Source: Microbacterium sp. MYb72 (GTDB lineage Bacteria > Actinomycetota > Actinomycetes > Actinomycetales > Microbacteriaceae). Taken from it: a DNA stretch of 64,000 bases. Shown here piece by piece: positions 7,810-16,005 of the stretch (its first letter is position 1; every line of letters starts with the position of its first letter). Below the pieces are notes generated by a model, which was not told the origin of the DNA, ran no database searches, and was given only the letters and a program-made list of their open reading frames with translations. The stretch lies in assembly GCF_002979415.1 (NCBI RefSeq), contig NZ_PCOT01000018.1, positions 18,370 to 82,369 of the forward strand. Direction: 5' to 3'. The position numbers and the translations under genes are program-made.

Positions 7810-8646
7810 TCAGAGCGATTCGATGACGGACGCCGGAAGGTCGATGACCCCGGTCTGCACGAGCTGGACGTCGCGGACCTCGCGACCCATCAACCGGTTC
7901 GCGAGTGCGGTGAACTCGACCGTCGAGTCCCCGGTGGCCTCGTAGACGTAGGTCGCCGTGGCGTCCGGCGGTGCGAGCAGGTCACCGCGCACGAGCTGGC
8001 GGTAGACGTCTCCGGCGGTCTCGTCATCGCTCGACACGAGCGTCACGCCCTCCCCCATCACGTAGCTGATCGCTCCGCGCAGGAAGGGGTAGTGGGTGCA
8101 GCCGAGGACGAGCGTGTCGACGCCGGCATCCCTCAGCGGAGCCAGGTACTCCTCCGCCACCGCGAGGACCTCGGGGGTGCCGGTGATGCCGGCCTCCACG
8201 AACTCGACGAATCGCGGGCACGCGGCCGTGAAGACCTCGAGCGTCTCGTTCACCTCGAGCATGTCCTGGTAGGCGCGGGAGCCGATCGTTCCGACCGTGC
8301 CGATCACGCCGACGCGTCCGTTGCGCGTGGTCGAGACGGCGCGGCGCACGGCCGGACCGATCACCTCGACCACGGGGACGTCGTAGCGCTCTCTGGCGTC
8401 GCGGAGCATCGCGGCAGAGGCGGTGTTGCAGGCGATCACCAGCATCTTCACGCCCTGGTCGACCAGGGTGTCGAGGACCTCGAGCGAGTAGCGTCGCACG
8501 TCTGCGATCGGCTTGGGACCGTACGGCGAGTGCGCCGTGTCGCCGATATACACGAACGATTCACGGGGCAGCTGGGCCCTGATGGCCCTCGCCACCGTGA
8601 GCCCGCCGACACCGGAGTCGAAGATTCCGATCGGGGCGTCATTCAT
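7810..8646 (-). CDS. murI: Glutamate racemase
   Basis: Cofactor-independent racemase making D-glutamate for peptidoglycan. The 278 residues contain [16 protein letters not shown] at the N-terminus, the two catalytic cysteines in ACNTASA (C73) and GCTHYPF (C183), and GDTAHSPYG. The frame stays open far upstream, but homology starts at [11 protein letters not shown], and TAGGCT (8655-8660) ends 8 nt before that ATG. The gene is divergent from pncB and first in the murI-rph-rdgB unit. Confidence 0.95.
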   Translation of the reverse strand: MNDAPIGIFDSGVGGLTVARAIRAQLPRESFVYIGDTAHSPYGPKPIADVRRYSLEVLDTLVDQGVKMLVIACNTASAAMLRDARERYDVPVVEVIGPAVRRAVSTTRNGRVGVIGTVGTIGSRAYQDMLEVNETLEVFTAACPRFVEFVEAGITGTPEVLAVAEEYLAPLRDAGVDTLVLGCTHYPFLRGAISYVMGEGVTLVSSDDETAGDVYRQLVRGDLLAPPDATATYVYEATGDSTVEFTALANRLMGREVRDVQLVQTGVIDLPASVIESL

Positions 8647-8654
8647 GACTCCCC

Positions 8655-8660
8655 AGCCTA
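8655..8660 (-). promoter_or_regulatory. -10 box of murI
   Basis: TAGGCT on the minus strand, 8 nt from the ATG. It supports MNDAP as the true start and a leaderless or nearly leaderless message. Confidence 0.5.
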
Positions 8661-8696
8661 CCCGCGCGCACACGACGCGCTCTCCGCCGCGCTCAC

Positions 8697-8702
8697 TAAG
8701 CT
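8697..8702 (+). promoter_or_regulatory. -10 box of pncB
   Basis: TAAGCT with a 7-nt spacer to the ATG at 8710. Together with the murI -10 it makes a compact divergent promoter pair inside 63 bp. Confidence 0.55.
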
Positions 8703-8709
8703 GAAGCCC

Positions 8710-10035
8710 ATGACGACGTCGACGGCGCTTCTGACCGACCGCTACGAACTGACCATGCTCGCCGCCGCGCTCCGCGACGGCACCGCGTCGCGCCCGAGCG
8801 TGTTCGAGCTGTTCTCCCGCCGCCTGTCGGGTGGACGCCGGTTCGGCGTGGTCGCCGGTACAGGGCGCCTGCTGACCCTCCTGCGGGACTTCCGCTTCGG
8901 CGACGACGAGCTGCGATTCCTGCGCGACAACGACGTGGTCAATGCCGACTCGCTGACCTACCTCGAGAACTACCGCTTCACCGGATCGATCCGCGGCTAC
9001 CGCGAGGGCGAGCTGTACTTCCCCGGCTCCCCCATCCTCACCGTGGAGGGGACCTTCGCGGACGCCGTCGTGCTTGAGACTCTGGCCCTCAGCGTCCTCA
9101 ACCACGACTCCGCCGTCGCGACCGCGGCATCGCGCATGAGCATCGCCGCGGGCGAGCGCCCGCTGGCGGAGATGGGATCGCGACGGGCCGCCGAGCACTC
9201 CGCCGTGGCCGCCGCCCGTGCCGCGTACATCGCCGGCTTCGGCGCCACGAGCAACCTCGAGGCCGGTCGCCGATGGGGCCTGCCCACCATGGGCACGGCC
9301 GCCCACTCCTGGACGCTTCTGCACGACAGCGAGGAGGACGCCTTCCGCGCGCAGATCGACAGCCTCGGCACCGGCACCACGCTGCTCGTCGACACCTACG
9401 ACATCCGCACCGGCGTCGAGACCGCGATCCGCGTCGCCGGCACCGGACTCGGCGGAGTGCGCATCGACTCCGGCGACCTGCCGATCGTCGCGGCGGAGGT
9501 CAGGGCGCAGCTCGACGAGCTCGGAGCCACGGGCACCAGGATCACCGTCACCAGCGACCTCGACGAGTACGCGATCGCGGCACTCGCCGCCTCACCCGTC
9601 GATGCCTACGGCGTGGGAACCTCCGTCGTCACCGGCTCCGGCTACCCGACGGCGAGCATGGTCTACAAGCTCGTCGCCCGGCAGGACTCCGACGGCGCCT
9701 GGATCGGCGTCGCCAAGGCCTCGGCCGACAAGGCGTCACACGGAGGCAGGAAGGCGGCGTTCCGCACGCTGACCGACGGCGTGGCGTCGGAGGAGACCGT
9801 GGTCGTCTCCGACGGTTTCGAGAAGCTCGACACCCCGTCGGAGCATCCGCAGGGCCGCCCGCTGCAGGTGACATTCGTCGAAGCGGGAGACATCGACACC
9901 TCTTACGAGGGCGTCGAAGGCACGGCATCCGCTCGCGCGCACCATCTTCGAGTGCGCGAGGAACTGCCCGTTCGCGCCCTCGCGCTCAGCAAGTCCGACC
10001 CGGCGATCCCGACGGTGTTCGTCGACGCCGACTGA
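8710..10035 (+). CDS. pncB: Nicotinate phosphoribosyltransferase
   Basis: Converts nicotinate and PRPP to nicotinate mononucleotide in NAD salvage, with ATP hydrolysis through a phosphohistidine. The 441 residues begin [16 protein letters not shown]. They contain the active-site segment TMGTAAHSW, with the His expected to be phosphorylated, then GVRIDSGDL and the PRPP/phosphate-binding [10 protein letters not shown]. The frame is open far upstream, but the start at 8710 matches the family N-terminus and the TAAGCT promoter. It converges on the DUF3039 gene with a 6-bp gap. Confidence 0.95.
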   Translation: MTTSTALLTDRYELTMLAAALRDGTASRPSVFELFSRRLSGGRRFGVVAGTGRLLTLLRDFRFGDDELRFLRDNDVVNADSLTYLENYRFTGSIRGYREGELYFPGSPILTVEGTFADAVVLETLALSVLNHDSAVATAASRMSIAAGERPLAEMGSRRAAEHSAVAAARAAYIAGFGATSNLEAGRRWGLPTMGTAAHSWTLLHDSEEDAFRAQIDSLGTGTTLLVDTYDIRTGVETAIRVAGTGLGGVRIDSGDLPIVAAEVRAQLDELGATGTRITVTSDLDEYAIAALAASPVDAYGVGTSVVTGSGYPTASMVYKLVARQDSDGAWIGVAKASADKASHGGRKAAFRTLTDGVASEETVVVSDGFEKLDTPSEHPQGRPLQVTFVEAGDIDTSYEGVEGTASARAHHLRVREELPVRALALSKSDPAIPTVFVDAD

Positions 10036-10041
10036 CGTCGG

Positions 10042-10308
10042 TCAGCCGACCATCGACTCGTAGATCTCCTTGCAGGTGGGGCAGATCGGGAACTTCTCCG
10101 GGTCGCGACCCGGCGTCCACTTCTTGCCGCACAGCGCGCGCACCGGCTTGCCGGTGATCGCGGACTCGAGGATCTTGTCCTTCTTCACGTAATGCGAGAA
10201 ACGCTCGTGGTCGCCCGGTTCGAGGTTCTCCTCTCGGAGGAGCTCTTCCAGTTCGCGATCAAGCGTTGCCACGCCGCCCTGATCGGGGCTGTCCAGCGGA
10301 GTACTCAT
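10042..10308 (-). CDS. DUF3039 domain protein
   Basis: Small 88-residue actinobacterial protein of the DUF3039 family, function unknown. After an acidic N-terminus (LDRELEELLREENLEPGDHERF) it has a conserved KPVRALCGKKW and FPICPTCKEIYE. The Cys spacing (one single Cys, then CPTC) suggests a small zinc-binding fold. TAGACT (10315-10320) ends 6 nt before the ATG, giving a leaderless transcript separate from the ABC transporter genes behind it. Confidence 0.88.
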   Translation of the reverse strand: MSTPLDSPDQGGVATLDRELEELLREENLEPGDHERFSHYVKKDKILESAITGKPVRALCGKKWTPGRDPEKFPICPTCKEIYESMVG

Positions 10309-10314
10309 CCCGCG

Positions 10315-10320
10315 AGTCTA
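10315..10320 (-). promoter_or_regulatory. -10 box of the DUF3039 gene
   Basis: TAGACT with a 6-nt spacer to the ATG at 10308 on the minus strand, the leaderless arrangement. Confidence 0.5.
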
Positions 10321-10348
10321 GTCGCGCGAGGAGCTCAGCGGGCGGGTC

Positions 10349-11914
10349 TCACGCGGTCTCGACGAACTCCATGAGACGTTCGCCTCCGCGCTCGAACACG
10401 CGACCGCCGACGGCGACCCCGATCACCAGCGCACCGGCGCCTGTCGCGATCCCTGCCCACAGCGTGGCGGGGGCGAACTCCGAGCCCTCGACGATCGTGA
10501 GCACGAACAGCCAGATCGTCGGGATGCTCAGGACGATGGCGCCGAGGAACGCGGCCGCCGGACCGAACGCTCCGCGCGAGGTCGGCCGCTGCGGCTGCTG
10601 GAACGGGCTGTCGCCGGGGCGCGACACCGCGTAGGGCGCGACGACGGAGACGATGCTGGAGATGCCGAGCGCCGAGAAGAGCAGGCTCGCGGCGAGGCCC
10701 GTCAGGGGCAGGAGCAGCCGCCAGTCGGAGATCCAGAGCAGCGTCAGCGGCACCGCGATCGCGAGCACGGGCACGGCGACGAGCACGACGGGCACAAGGC
10801 GCCCCAGCCGATCCGGGATGCCGCGAACCCCGCTCGCGATGTGCGTCCACAGGGCGGTCGAGTCGTAGGCGACGTCGTTGTGCGGGAGCCAGCCGAAGAA
10901 CAGGGCCATCACCGGCACGGGGACGAGCGCGGCGATCTCGAGCGGGACGCCCGCGACCAGCAGCGGGAACACCGTGAGGACGCCGGCGACGGGCACCACG
11001 ATGAGGTTCATGATGTAGCGGCGATCGCGGAGCCAGTAGACCAGGCTGCGGGCCGCGATCGCGCCGAACGCGTTGGAGGGCAGGAGACCGAACCAGCCGA
11101 GTCCGGTGCGCTCCCGAGAGGTCACCGGCCGTTCGGTCGTGGTGAGCAGCCGTCTGACCAGCCAACTCCAGACGACCCAGAGCACCGCGGCCGTGAGCAC
11201 GGCGATGATGCCGGCGACCCAGGATCCTGCCGTGTCGTCGACGGCCACGGCGAAGAGGAAGCCGGGGCTCGCTGCGAGCGGTGTGAGGCCGACGGTGTCG
11301 GTGATCGACGCCACGGCGCCCGGCACATGCCCGTCCCAGCGAAGGGAGGCGAGGAAGACGGCGACGGGGAACGCGATGACGACGAGGGCGAGGGCGAACA
11401 GCGCCGTGAGCTCGCGGGAGCGCCGCTCCGGGAGCACCAGCGCGTTCACGGCCATGCCGATGCGCGAGGCCAGCAGCGTGGTCAGCACCCCGAGCAGGGT
11501 CATCAGGACGGCGGCGGGCCAGGGGGCGCCGAGCTGCACCGCGACGACGCACACGCAGACGTTCACCGCGAGGAGAGCGACACTCGGCACGCTGACGAAG
11601 GCGGCCAGCACCAGTATCCACGGCATCTGCTTCTCATCGACGCCGAACACGGCGAACCGACGGGGATCGAGCTGGTCGACGGCTCCGACGAGGATCGGAC
11701 CGACCAGGAAGCCCAGGAGGATCGCGGCGCTGCCGAGCACGATCACGGTGCGCGCGACGGCGACAGGCACGTCGTCGAGGCTCAGGACCGCGGCGCAGAC
11801 GACCGCCGTGATCGCCACGACGACGACGAGCATGACGAGGGTGCGTCCCCGTCGTTCGCCGCGCAGCGCCCCGATCAGGAGCGCAGCCCTCAGTCGGAGA
11901 ACGTGTGCAGCCAC
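10349..11914 (-). CDS. ABC transporter permease, ABC-2-like
   Basis: Large polytopic membrane protein (521 residues, about 12 hydrophobic segments, very few polar residues). It is the membrane partner of the ATPase encoded just upstream, whose 3' end it overlaps by 25 bp from a GTG start. Runs such as TLVMLVVVVAITAVVCAAVL and AAILLGFLVGPILVGAV are clear membrane helices. A cytoplasmic patch VDQLDPRRFAVFGVDEKQMP follows the second pair of helices. No signature identifies the substrate. The arrangement resembles multi-drug or lipid export systems of the ABC-2 class. Confidence 0.8.
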   Translation of the reverse strand: MAAHVLRLRAALLIGALRGERRGRTLVMLVVVVAITAVVCAAVLSLDDVPVAVARTVIVLGSAAILLGFLVGPILVGAVDQLDPRRFAVFGVDEKQMPWILVLAAFVSVPSVALLAVNVCVCVVAVQLGAPWPAAVLMTLLGVLTTLLASRIGMAVNALVLPERRSRELTALFALALVVIAFPVAVFLASLRWDGHVPGAVASITDTVGLTPLAASPGFLFAVAVDDTAGSWVAGIIAVLTAAVLWVVWSWLVRRLLTTTERPVTSRERTGLGWFGLLPSNAFGAIAARSLVYWLRDRRYIMNLIVVPVAGVLTVFPLLVAGVPLEIAALVPVPVMALFFGWLPHNDVAYDSTALWTHIASGVRGIPDRLGRLVPVVLVAVPVLAIAVPLTLLWISDWRLLLPLTGLAASLLFSALGISSIVSVVAPYAVSRPGDSPFQQPQRPTSRGAFGPAAAFLGAIVLSIPTIWLFVLTIVEGSEFAPATLWAGIATGAGALVIGVAVGGRVFERGGERLMEFVETA

Positions 11915-13488
11915 TCGAGCCCCTCCACTTCGCCGATACCGCCGGAGAGCTCGACGAACCGCGCTTCCAGCGTCTGTCCGGCGCGCACGTCCTCGATCGT
12001 CCCCTCGGCGAGCACGTCGCCGCCGACGATGATCGCGACCCGCGAGCAGACGCGCTCCACGAGGTCCATGCCGTGGCTGGAAAGGATGACGGTTCCGCCG
12101 TGCGACACGTAGGCCCGCAGGATGTCGAGGATGACAGCGGACGAGACAGGGTCGACGGCCTCGAACGGCTCGTCGAGGACGAGGACGCGCGGCGAGTGGA
12201 TCATCGCGCCGGCGAGCATGATCTTCTTCGTCATGCCCGCGGAGTAGTCGGAGACGACACGGCTGAGTGCGTCGCCGAGATCGAACGCTCTGGCCAGGTC
12301 TCCGACGCGCTTCTCGATGACGTCGGAGGCAAGCCCCCGGAGCAGCCCGTAGTAGAAGAGGAGCTGACGACCGGTGAGCCGGTCGAACGTGCGGAGCCGG
12401 TCGGGAAGCACGCCCATCACCCGCTTGGCGGCGAGGGGCTGGGCGGCCTGGTCGATGCCGCAGATCACCACGCTGCCGGCATCGGACCGGAGCAGCCCGG
12501 CGACGATCGACAGCGTGGTCGTCTTGCCCGCGCCGTTCGGTCCGACGATGCCGTAGAAGGATCCGGCCGGGACGGTGAGGTCGATGCCGTTGACCGCGGT
12601 GTGGTCGCCGAAGCTCTTCACGAGGCCGCGGATGCGGATCGCCTCGGTCCCGGAATCCGCGGGCACGTCGCGCGCAGGCTCGGAGGTCTCGGCAGGATCG
12701 GATGCCGCCGCACCGGGAGTGATCTCCTCGACGCTGTCCACCTCGGGGCTGTCCGTCTCGGGGCTGTCCACCTCCTCGATCACGACCTCGTCGGCCGGAA
12801 CGTGCTCGGCCACAGGGAGGTCCTCCTGCGTCGGAGACTCCCCCGGCGCCGATGCGTGCTCGACAGGTTCGTGCTCTTCGACGACGATCTCCTCGATCAG
12901 GTCCGACGTCGACTCCACCGCGACGGGAGCCTCAGCGGCCTTCGCTTCCTCGGCAGCCTTCGCCTCAGCCGCCTTCGCCTCCTCGGCGGCCTTCGCCTCG
13001 GCGCGCTTCGCAGCTGCGGTCTTCGCAGCTGCGGTCCTGGCGGAGTTGGTCTTCGCCGTGGCCGTGCGCGCGGAGGTCTTCGCCGCCGCCGTGCGTTCGG
13101 CTGCGGCCTTCGCCGCGGCGGTCTTCGCGGGCGTGGTCCGGGGAGCCGGGCTCTTCGCCGCGGCGGTTCCGGCCTTCGCGGCCGCGGCTCGAGCCGTCGA
13201 CGAGGTGCCACGCGGAGCGGTCGCTCGCGCGGCCGAATTCTTCGCGGCAGCGGTGCGCGCCGCGGCAGCCGTCGTCCTCTTCGGCGTGCGCGGCGTCTCC
13301 GCGTCCTCCGTGCGAGCCGGCTCGGCGATCGCCTCGACGGTGGTGGCGGCCTTCGAGGCCGCTGACTTCGCGGGAGCGCGCTTCACCGGAGGCTTCTTCG
13401 CCGGCTCCTTTCGCGCCGGTGTCTTCTTCGCAGGCGTGCTCGCGGCGTCGCCCACCTCTTCGGTGCGGTCGTCGGGGGAAGCAGTCAC
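11890..13488 (-). CDS. ABC transporter ATPase with long Ala/Lys-rich N-terminal tail
   Basis: The C-terminal 250 residues are a complete ABC-2-type nucleotide-binding domain: Walker A GPNGAGKT at 316-323, Walker B VLVLDE at 435-440, H-loop in SSHGMD. The signature is YSAGM (415-419) in place of LSGGQ. The first 187 residues are almost only Ala, Lys, Thr, Arg and Pro with AAAK and PAKK repeats like the C-terminal tails of mycobacterial HupB or histone H1. Residues 188-280 are acidic (Glu/Asp/Val/Pro). The whole 532-residue protein reads from a GTG preceded by TACCCT at 13495-13500 with a 6-nt spacer. The permease start lies inside its end. Confidence 0.85.
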   Translation of the reverse strand: MTASPDDRTEEVGDAASTPAKKTPARKEPAKKPPVKRAPAKSAASKAATTVEAIAEPARTEDAETPRTPKRTTAAAARTAAAKNSAARATAPRGTSSTARAAAAKAGTAAAKSPAPRTTPAKTAAAKAAAERTAAAKTSARTATAKTNSARTAAAKTAAAKRAEAKAAEEAKAAEAKAAEEAKAAEAPVAVESTSDLIEEIVVEEHEPVEHASAPGESPTQEDLPVAEHVPADEVVIEEVDSPETDSPEVDSVEEITPGAAASDPAETSEPARDVPADSGTEAIRIRGLVKSFGDHTAVNGIDLTVPAGSFYGIVGPNGAGKTTTLSIVAGLLRSDAGSVVICGIDQAAQPLAAKRVMGVLPDRLRTFDRLTGRQLLFYYGLLRGLASDVIEKRVGDLARAFDLGDALSRVVSDYSAGMTKKIMLAGAMIHSPRVLVLDEPFEAVDPVSSAVILDILRAYVSHGGTVILSSHGMDLVERVCSRVAIIVGGDVLAEGTIEDVRAGQTLEARFVELSGGIGEVEGLEWLHTFSD

Positions 13489-13494
13489 TGTTCG

Positions 13495-13500
13495 AGGGTA
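13495..13500 (-). promoter_or_regulatory. -10 box of the tailed ABC ATPase gene
   Basis: TACCCT with a 6-nt spacer to the GTG at 13488. This promoter argues that the Ala/Lys-rich tail is translated and is not a mis-called upstream extension. Confidence 0.5.
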
Positions 13501-13667
13501 TCAACGGGGTCCCGCCATATCCGGTCCGACGCAACATTTCGCCCTCCGAATCAGCCGTATATCCTGAGTCCTGACGGATGTCGCTCGAATCTGAGTGTTC
13601 CGTGTGTACTCGATCACGAAATGGCAACGGGGCCCCAAAGCCCCGGGGCTTCCCAGCCCGAATCGCT

Positions 13668-13673
13668 ACCATG
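13668..13673 (+). promoter_or_regulatory. Candidate -10 box for the nucleotidyltransferase gene
   Basis: TACCAT would give a leader of about 60 nt. That leader contains the inverted repeat GGTCGGT-GA-ACCGACC at 13696-13711 and a good ribosome-binding site. No convincing -35 box. Confidence 0.35.
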
Positions 13674-13695
13674 AACTCGGCACGAAGAAGTGTCT

Positions 13696-13711
13696 GGTCG
13701 GTGAACCGACC
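13696..13711. repeat. Inverted repeat in leader of nucleotidyltransferase gene
   Basis: GGTCGGT and ACCGACC arms are separated by GA. As DNA it could be an operator; as RNA a tight hairpin about 28 nt before the start codon. Confidence 0.4.
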
Positions 13712-13739
13712 GTGAACACACTTTCCTTTAGGAGCACTC

Positions 13740-14432
13740 GTGACTCTTCAGACCGTCATCCTCGCCGCAGGCATGGGCTCACGCCTCGGCCGTGCACTGC
13801 CGAAGCCGCTCACCGAACTGAGCGACGGCCGCACGATCATGCGCCAGCAGCACGACAACATCCGTGCAGCCTTCGGTTCCGACGCTCGCATCACCACGGT
13901 GGTGGGCTATCGCGCCGAGACCGTCATCGAGGCGTTCCCCCACGTCAACTACGTCCACAACGAGCGCTACGACGAGACCAACACGTCGAAGAGCCTGCTG
14001 CGCGCGCTCGGAGCGACGGGCAAGTCCGGCGTGCTGTGGATGAACGGCGACGTCGTCTTCGACCCGATGATCCTCGGCCGCGCCGCCGCGTACATCGAGC
14101 GCGACCAGTCGTTCGTCACGGTCAACACCTCCAAGGTCAGCGACGAAGAGGTGAAGTACACGGTCACCGCCGAGGGCTTCATCAAGGAGCTGTCCAAGAC
14201 CGTCAAGGGCGGTCTCGGCGAGGCCGTCGGCATCAACTACATCTCCTCCGCTCACAAGAAGGCCTTCATGCGCCAGCTGCAGCGTGTCGAGGACCAGGAC
14301 TACTTCGAGCGCGGCCTCGAACTCGCGATCGCCGAAGACGGCATCCTGCTCGAGCCGATGGACGTCTCCGACCTGTACGCGGTCGAGGTCGACTTCGCAG
14401 AAGACCTCGAGCGGGCGAACCTCTTCGTCTGA
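13740..14432 (+). CDS. Sugar-phosphate / phosphocholine-type nucleotidyltransferase
   Basis: Single-domain NTP transferase (230 residues) of the GT-A-like family. LAAGMGSRLGRALPKPL at residues 8-24 binds the nucleotide, and MNGDVVFDPM carries the metal-binding aspartate. The C-terminal DVSDLYAVEVDFAEDL matches proteins annotated as phosphocholine cytidylyltransferases (LicC-like), which activate choline phosphate or a sugar phosphate for surface decoration. The exact substrate cannot be told. The GTG at 13740 follows TTTAGGAG with a good spacing, so unlike many neighbours it has a leader. It is monocistronic, closed by a strong hairpin. Confidence 0.82.
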   Translation: MTLQTVILAAGMGSRLGRALPKPLTELSDGRTIMRQQHDNIRAAFGSDARITTVVGYRAETVIEAFPHVNYVHNERYDETNTSKSLLRALGATGKSGVLWMNGDVVFDPMILGRAAAYIERDQSFVTVNTSKVSDEEVKYTVTAEGFIKELSKTVKGGLGEAVGINYISSAHKKAFMRQLQRVEDQDYFERGLELAIAEDGILLEPMDVSDLYAVEVDFAEDLERANLFV

Positions 14433-14448
14433 TCCGCTGCTGCTTCGT

Positions 14449-14488
14449 CCGAATGCCCGCCCCTCCGGGGGCGGGCATTCGGCGTTTT
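14449..14488 (+). terminator. Rho-independent terminator after nucleotidyltransferase
   Basis: A perfect 15-bp GC-rich stem (14449-14463 with 14468-14482), loop TCCG, followed by CGTTTT. It closes the monocistronic unit before the next promoter. Confidence 0.85.
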
Positions 14489-14503
14489 CGCGGGTGCGCT
14501 CCC

Positions 14504-14509
14504 TAGTAT
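14504..14509 (+). promoter_or_regulatory. -10 box of the EcsC-like gene
   Basis: TAGTAT, 7 nt from the ATG at 14517, is a leaderless start directly behind the terminator. Confidence 0.55.
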
Positions 14510-14516
14510 CTGAGTC

Positions 14517-15506
14517 ATGGGGACGAAGGTGCAGAAGATCCATTCCCTCCCTGACGGCTCGCCGTGGGACAAGGGAGTACCGCCGACCGGTTCGGACGAG
14601 CATCCGTTCGCGATCCGCGGTCTCGATCGCGTGCTGTCGATCCAGCGGCCTCTCGTGCTCGCGCACATCCGGAGCATCCGTCTTCGGCACCCGCACGCGA
14701 CGCCGGCGGAGATCATCCGCATCCTCGAGATGCGATACCTCGCCGCCGTGACGACCGGCGGCGCCGCCGTGGGGGCGACGGCGGTGATCCCCGGCATCGG
14801 AACAGGCGTCACGCTCGCGCTCTCCGGGGTCGAGACGTTGGGCTTCGTCGAGTCGACCGCACTCTTCGCTCAGTCCGTCGCGGAGGTGCACGGCATCGCC
14901 GTCTCGAATCCCGATCGTGCGCGAGCTCTGGTCATGACTCTGATGCTCGGCAAGGAGGGCGTCGCGCTGGTCGGCCAGCTCGCCGGACAGGCAGCCGGGC
15001 GCGGAGGCACCAGAACGGCCTATTGGGGCGAGCTCGTGACGAAATCGCTCCCCCGCGCCGCCGTCGGGCCCATGGTCGATCAGCTCAAGAGCATGTTCGT
15101 GAAGCAGTTCGCAGCGAAGGGCGGGGCGTCGTTCATCGGAAAGGCACTGCCGTTCGGTGTCGGTGCGGTCATCGGCGGCACCGGCAACCACATTCTCGGC
15201 AGGAGGGTGCTGACCACTTCGCACCGCGCTTTCGGCGCCGCTCCTGTCGGACTGCCGCTCGAGTTGGAACCGGTGGACGGCGCGGAGAAGCTCGAGCTGC
15301 GGATGCTGCACGGCGCGCAGTTCGTCGGCGGCGCTGTGGCGAGCGCGGCCGGCACGGCCGCACGCGGAGTGACCTGGGCTGGCCGCAAGGCGCTCTCCGT
15401 CGGTCGACGCCCGAAGTCGGACACGGCGGAGGTGGAGAGCCTCGGTTCACACGCCCTGCCCGATGACCTCGGAGCCGATTCATCGTCCACAGCGACCGAT
15501 CGCTGA
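14517..15506 (+). CDS. EcsC-like membrane-associated protein, function unknown
   Basis: A 329-residue protein not recognised with certainty. The centre has a hydrophobic glycine-rich segment GGAAVGATAVIPGIGTG near residues 81-97. A second one near 210-225 (FIGKALPFGVGAVIGGTGN) is followed by basic residues, and the C-terminal tail is polar and Ser/Thr/Asp-rich. The paired Gly-rich PGIG-type hairpins and amphipathic helices resemble the EcsC family, but this is a pattern match by eye. The promoter TAGTAT gives a leaderless message starting with the ATG. The downstream small gene and the MFS transporter lie on the same strand. Confidence 0.6.
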   Translation: MGTKVQKIHSLPDGSPWDKGVPPTGSDEHPFAIRGLDRVLSIQRPLVLAHIRSIRLRHPHATPAEIIRILEMRYLAAVTTGGAAVGATAVIPGIGTGVTLALSGVETLGFVESTALFAQSVAEVHGIAVSNPDRARALVMTLMLGKEGVALVGQLAGQAAGRGGTRTAYWGELVTKSLPRAAVGPMVDQLKSMFVKQFAAKGGASFIGKALPFGVGAVIGGTGNHILGRRVLTTSHRAFGAAPVGLPLELEPVDGAEKLELRMLHGAQFVGGAVASAAGTAARGVTWAGRKALSVGRRPKSDTAEVESLGSHALPDDLGADSSSTATDR

Positions 15507-15570
15507 TCCGTTCTCCACAGATCCTTCGGGCTCGAGTCCGACGCGGGGACAGAAGGTCGGCGGCCGCTCC

Positions 15571-15576
15571 TAGCGT
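15571..15576 (+). promoter_or_regulatory. -10 box of the 100-residue unknown gene
   Basis: TAGCGT with a 7-nt spacer to the ATG at 15584. It favours that ATG over an in-frame GTG three codons upstream. Confidence 0.5.
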
Positions 15577-15583
15577 GACCCGC

Positions 15584-15886
15584 ATGCCGAGACCCGCTGT
15601 CCCTTCCTTCGTTCCGTTCCCCTCCGCGTACCGCGTTCCCTGGCACGTCTCGCGTGCGGATCCCGCCCACCCCCTCGTGATCAACCACGCGGCAGAACCC
15701 GCCGACTTCGTGCGAGTGTTCCGGGATGACGGCGGTCGGGATCGCACGCAACTGTGGGGGCAGGTCCTCCCCGCCGAGCAGATCGAGGTGTGCCTGTGCG
15801 CGGCTGACCTCGACGAGGTGATCGTGACCGTAGCCTGGTTCCGTCAGGCAGACGGGTTGGAGTACGTGTGGAGGTTCGTCGCATGA
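15584..15886 (+). CDS. Small protein of unknown function before MFS transporter
   Basis: A 100-residue protein I do not recognise. It is rich in Pro and aromatic residues at the N-terminus (FVPFPSAYRVPWHV). The second half has alternating hydrophobic segments that look like beta strands (QIEVCLCAADLDEVIVTVAWF), with two Cys close together and no signal peptide. It has its own leaderless promoter. Its stop codon overlaps an in-frame ATG of the MFS frame (15883) in an ATGA, but the transporter more likely starts downstream at 16006. The two genes are probably co-transcribed. Confidence 0.6.
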   Translation: MPRPAVPSFVPFPSAYRVPWHVSRADPAHPLVINHAAEPADFVRVFRDDGGRDRTQLWGQVLPAEQIEVCLCAADLDEVIVTVAWFRQADGLEYVWRFVA

Positions 15887-15990
15887 CGACGATCGACCAC
15901 GCATCCGATCCGTCGGCATCGGTCCGAGTTGACACGAAACCGTCGCGAGGGCCGTTCTCACCACACAGGCCGCATCTGGTGCATCGGCCG

Positions 15991-15998
15991 AAGGAAGG
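15991..15998 (+). promoter_or_regulatory. Ribosome-binding site deciding the MFS start
   Basis: AAGGAAGG lies 7 nt before the ATG at 16006. An ATG 41 codons upstream would add a polar stretch absent from sugar porters, so 16006 is preferred. Confidence 0.55.
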
Positions 15999-16005
15999 CA
16001 GCGAG

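Noticed and set aside
13000..13488. Frameshifted or spurious N-terminus of the ABC ATPase
   Set aside because: The tail is a single open frame continuous with the ABC domain and has its own promoter and GTG start, so it was kept as a real, if unusual, extension.
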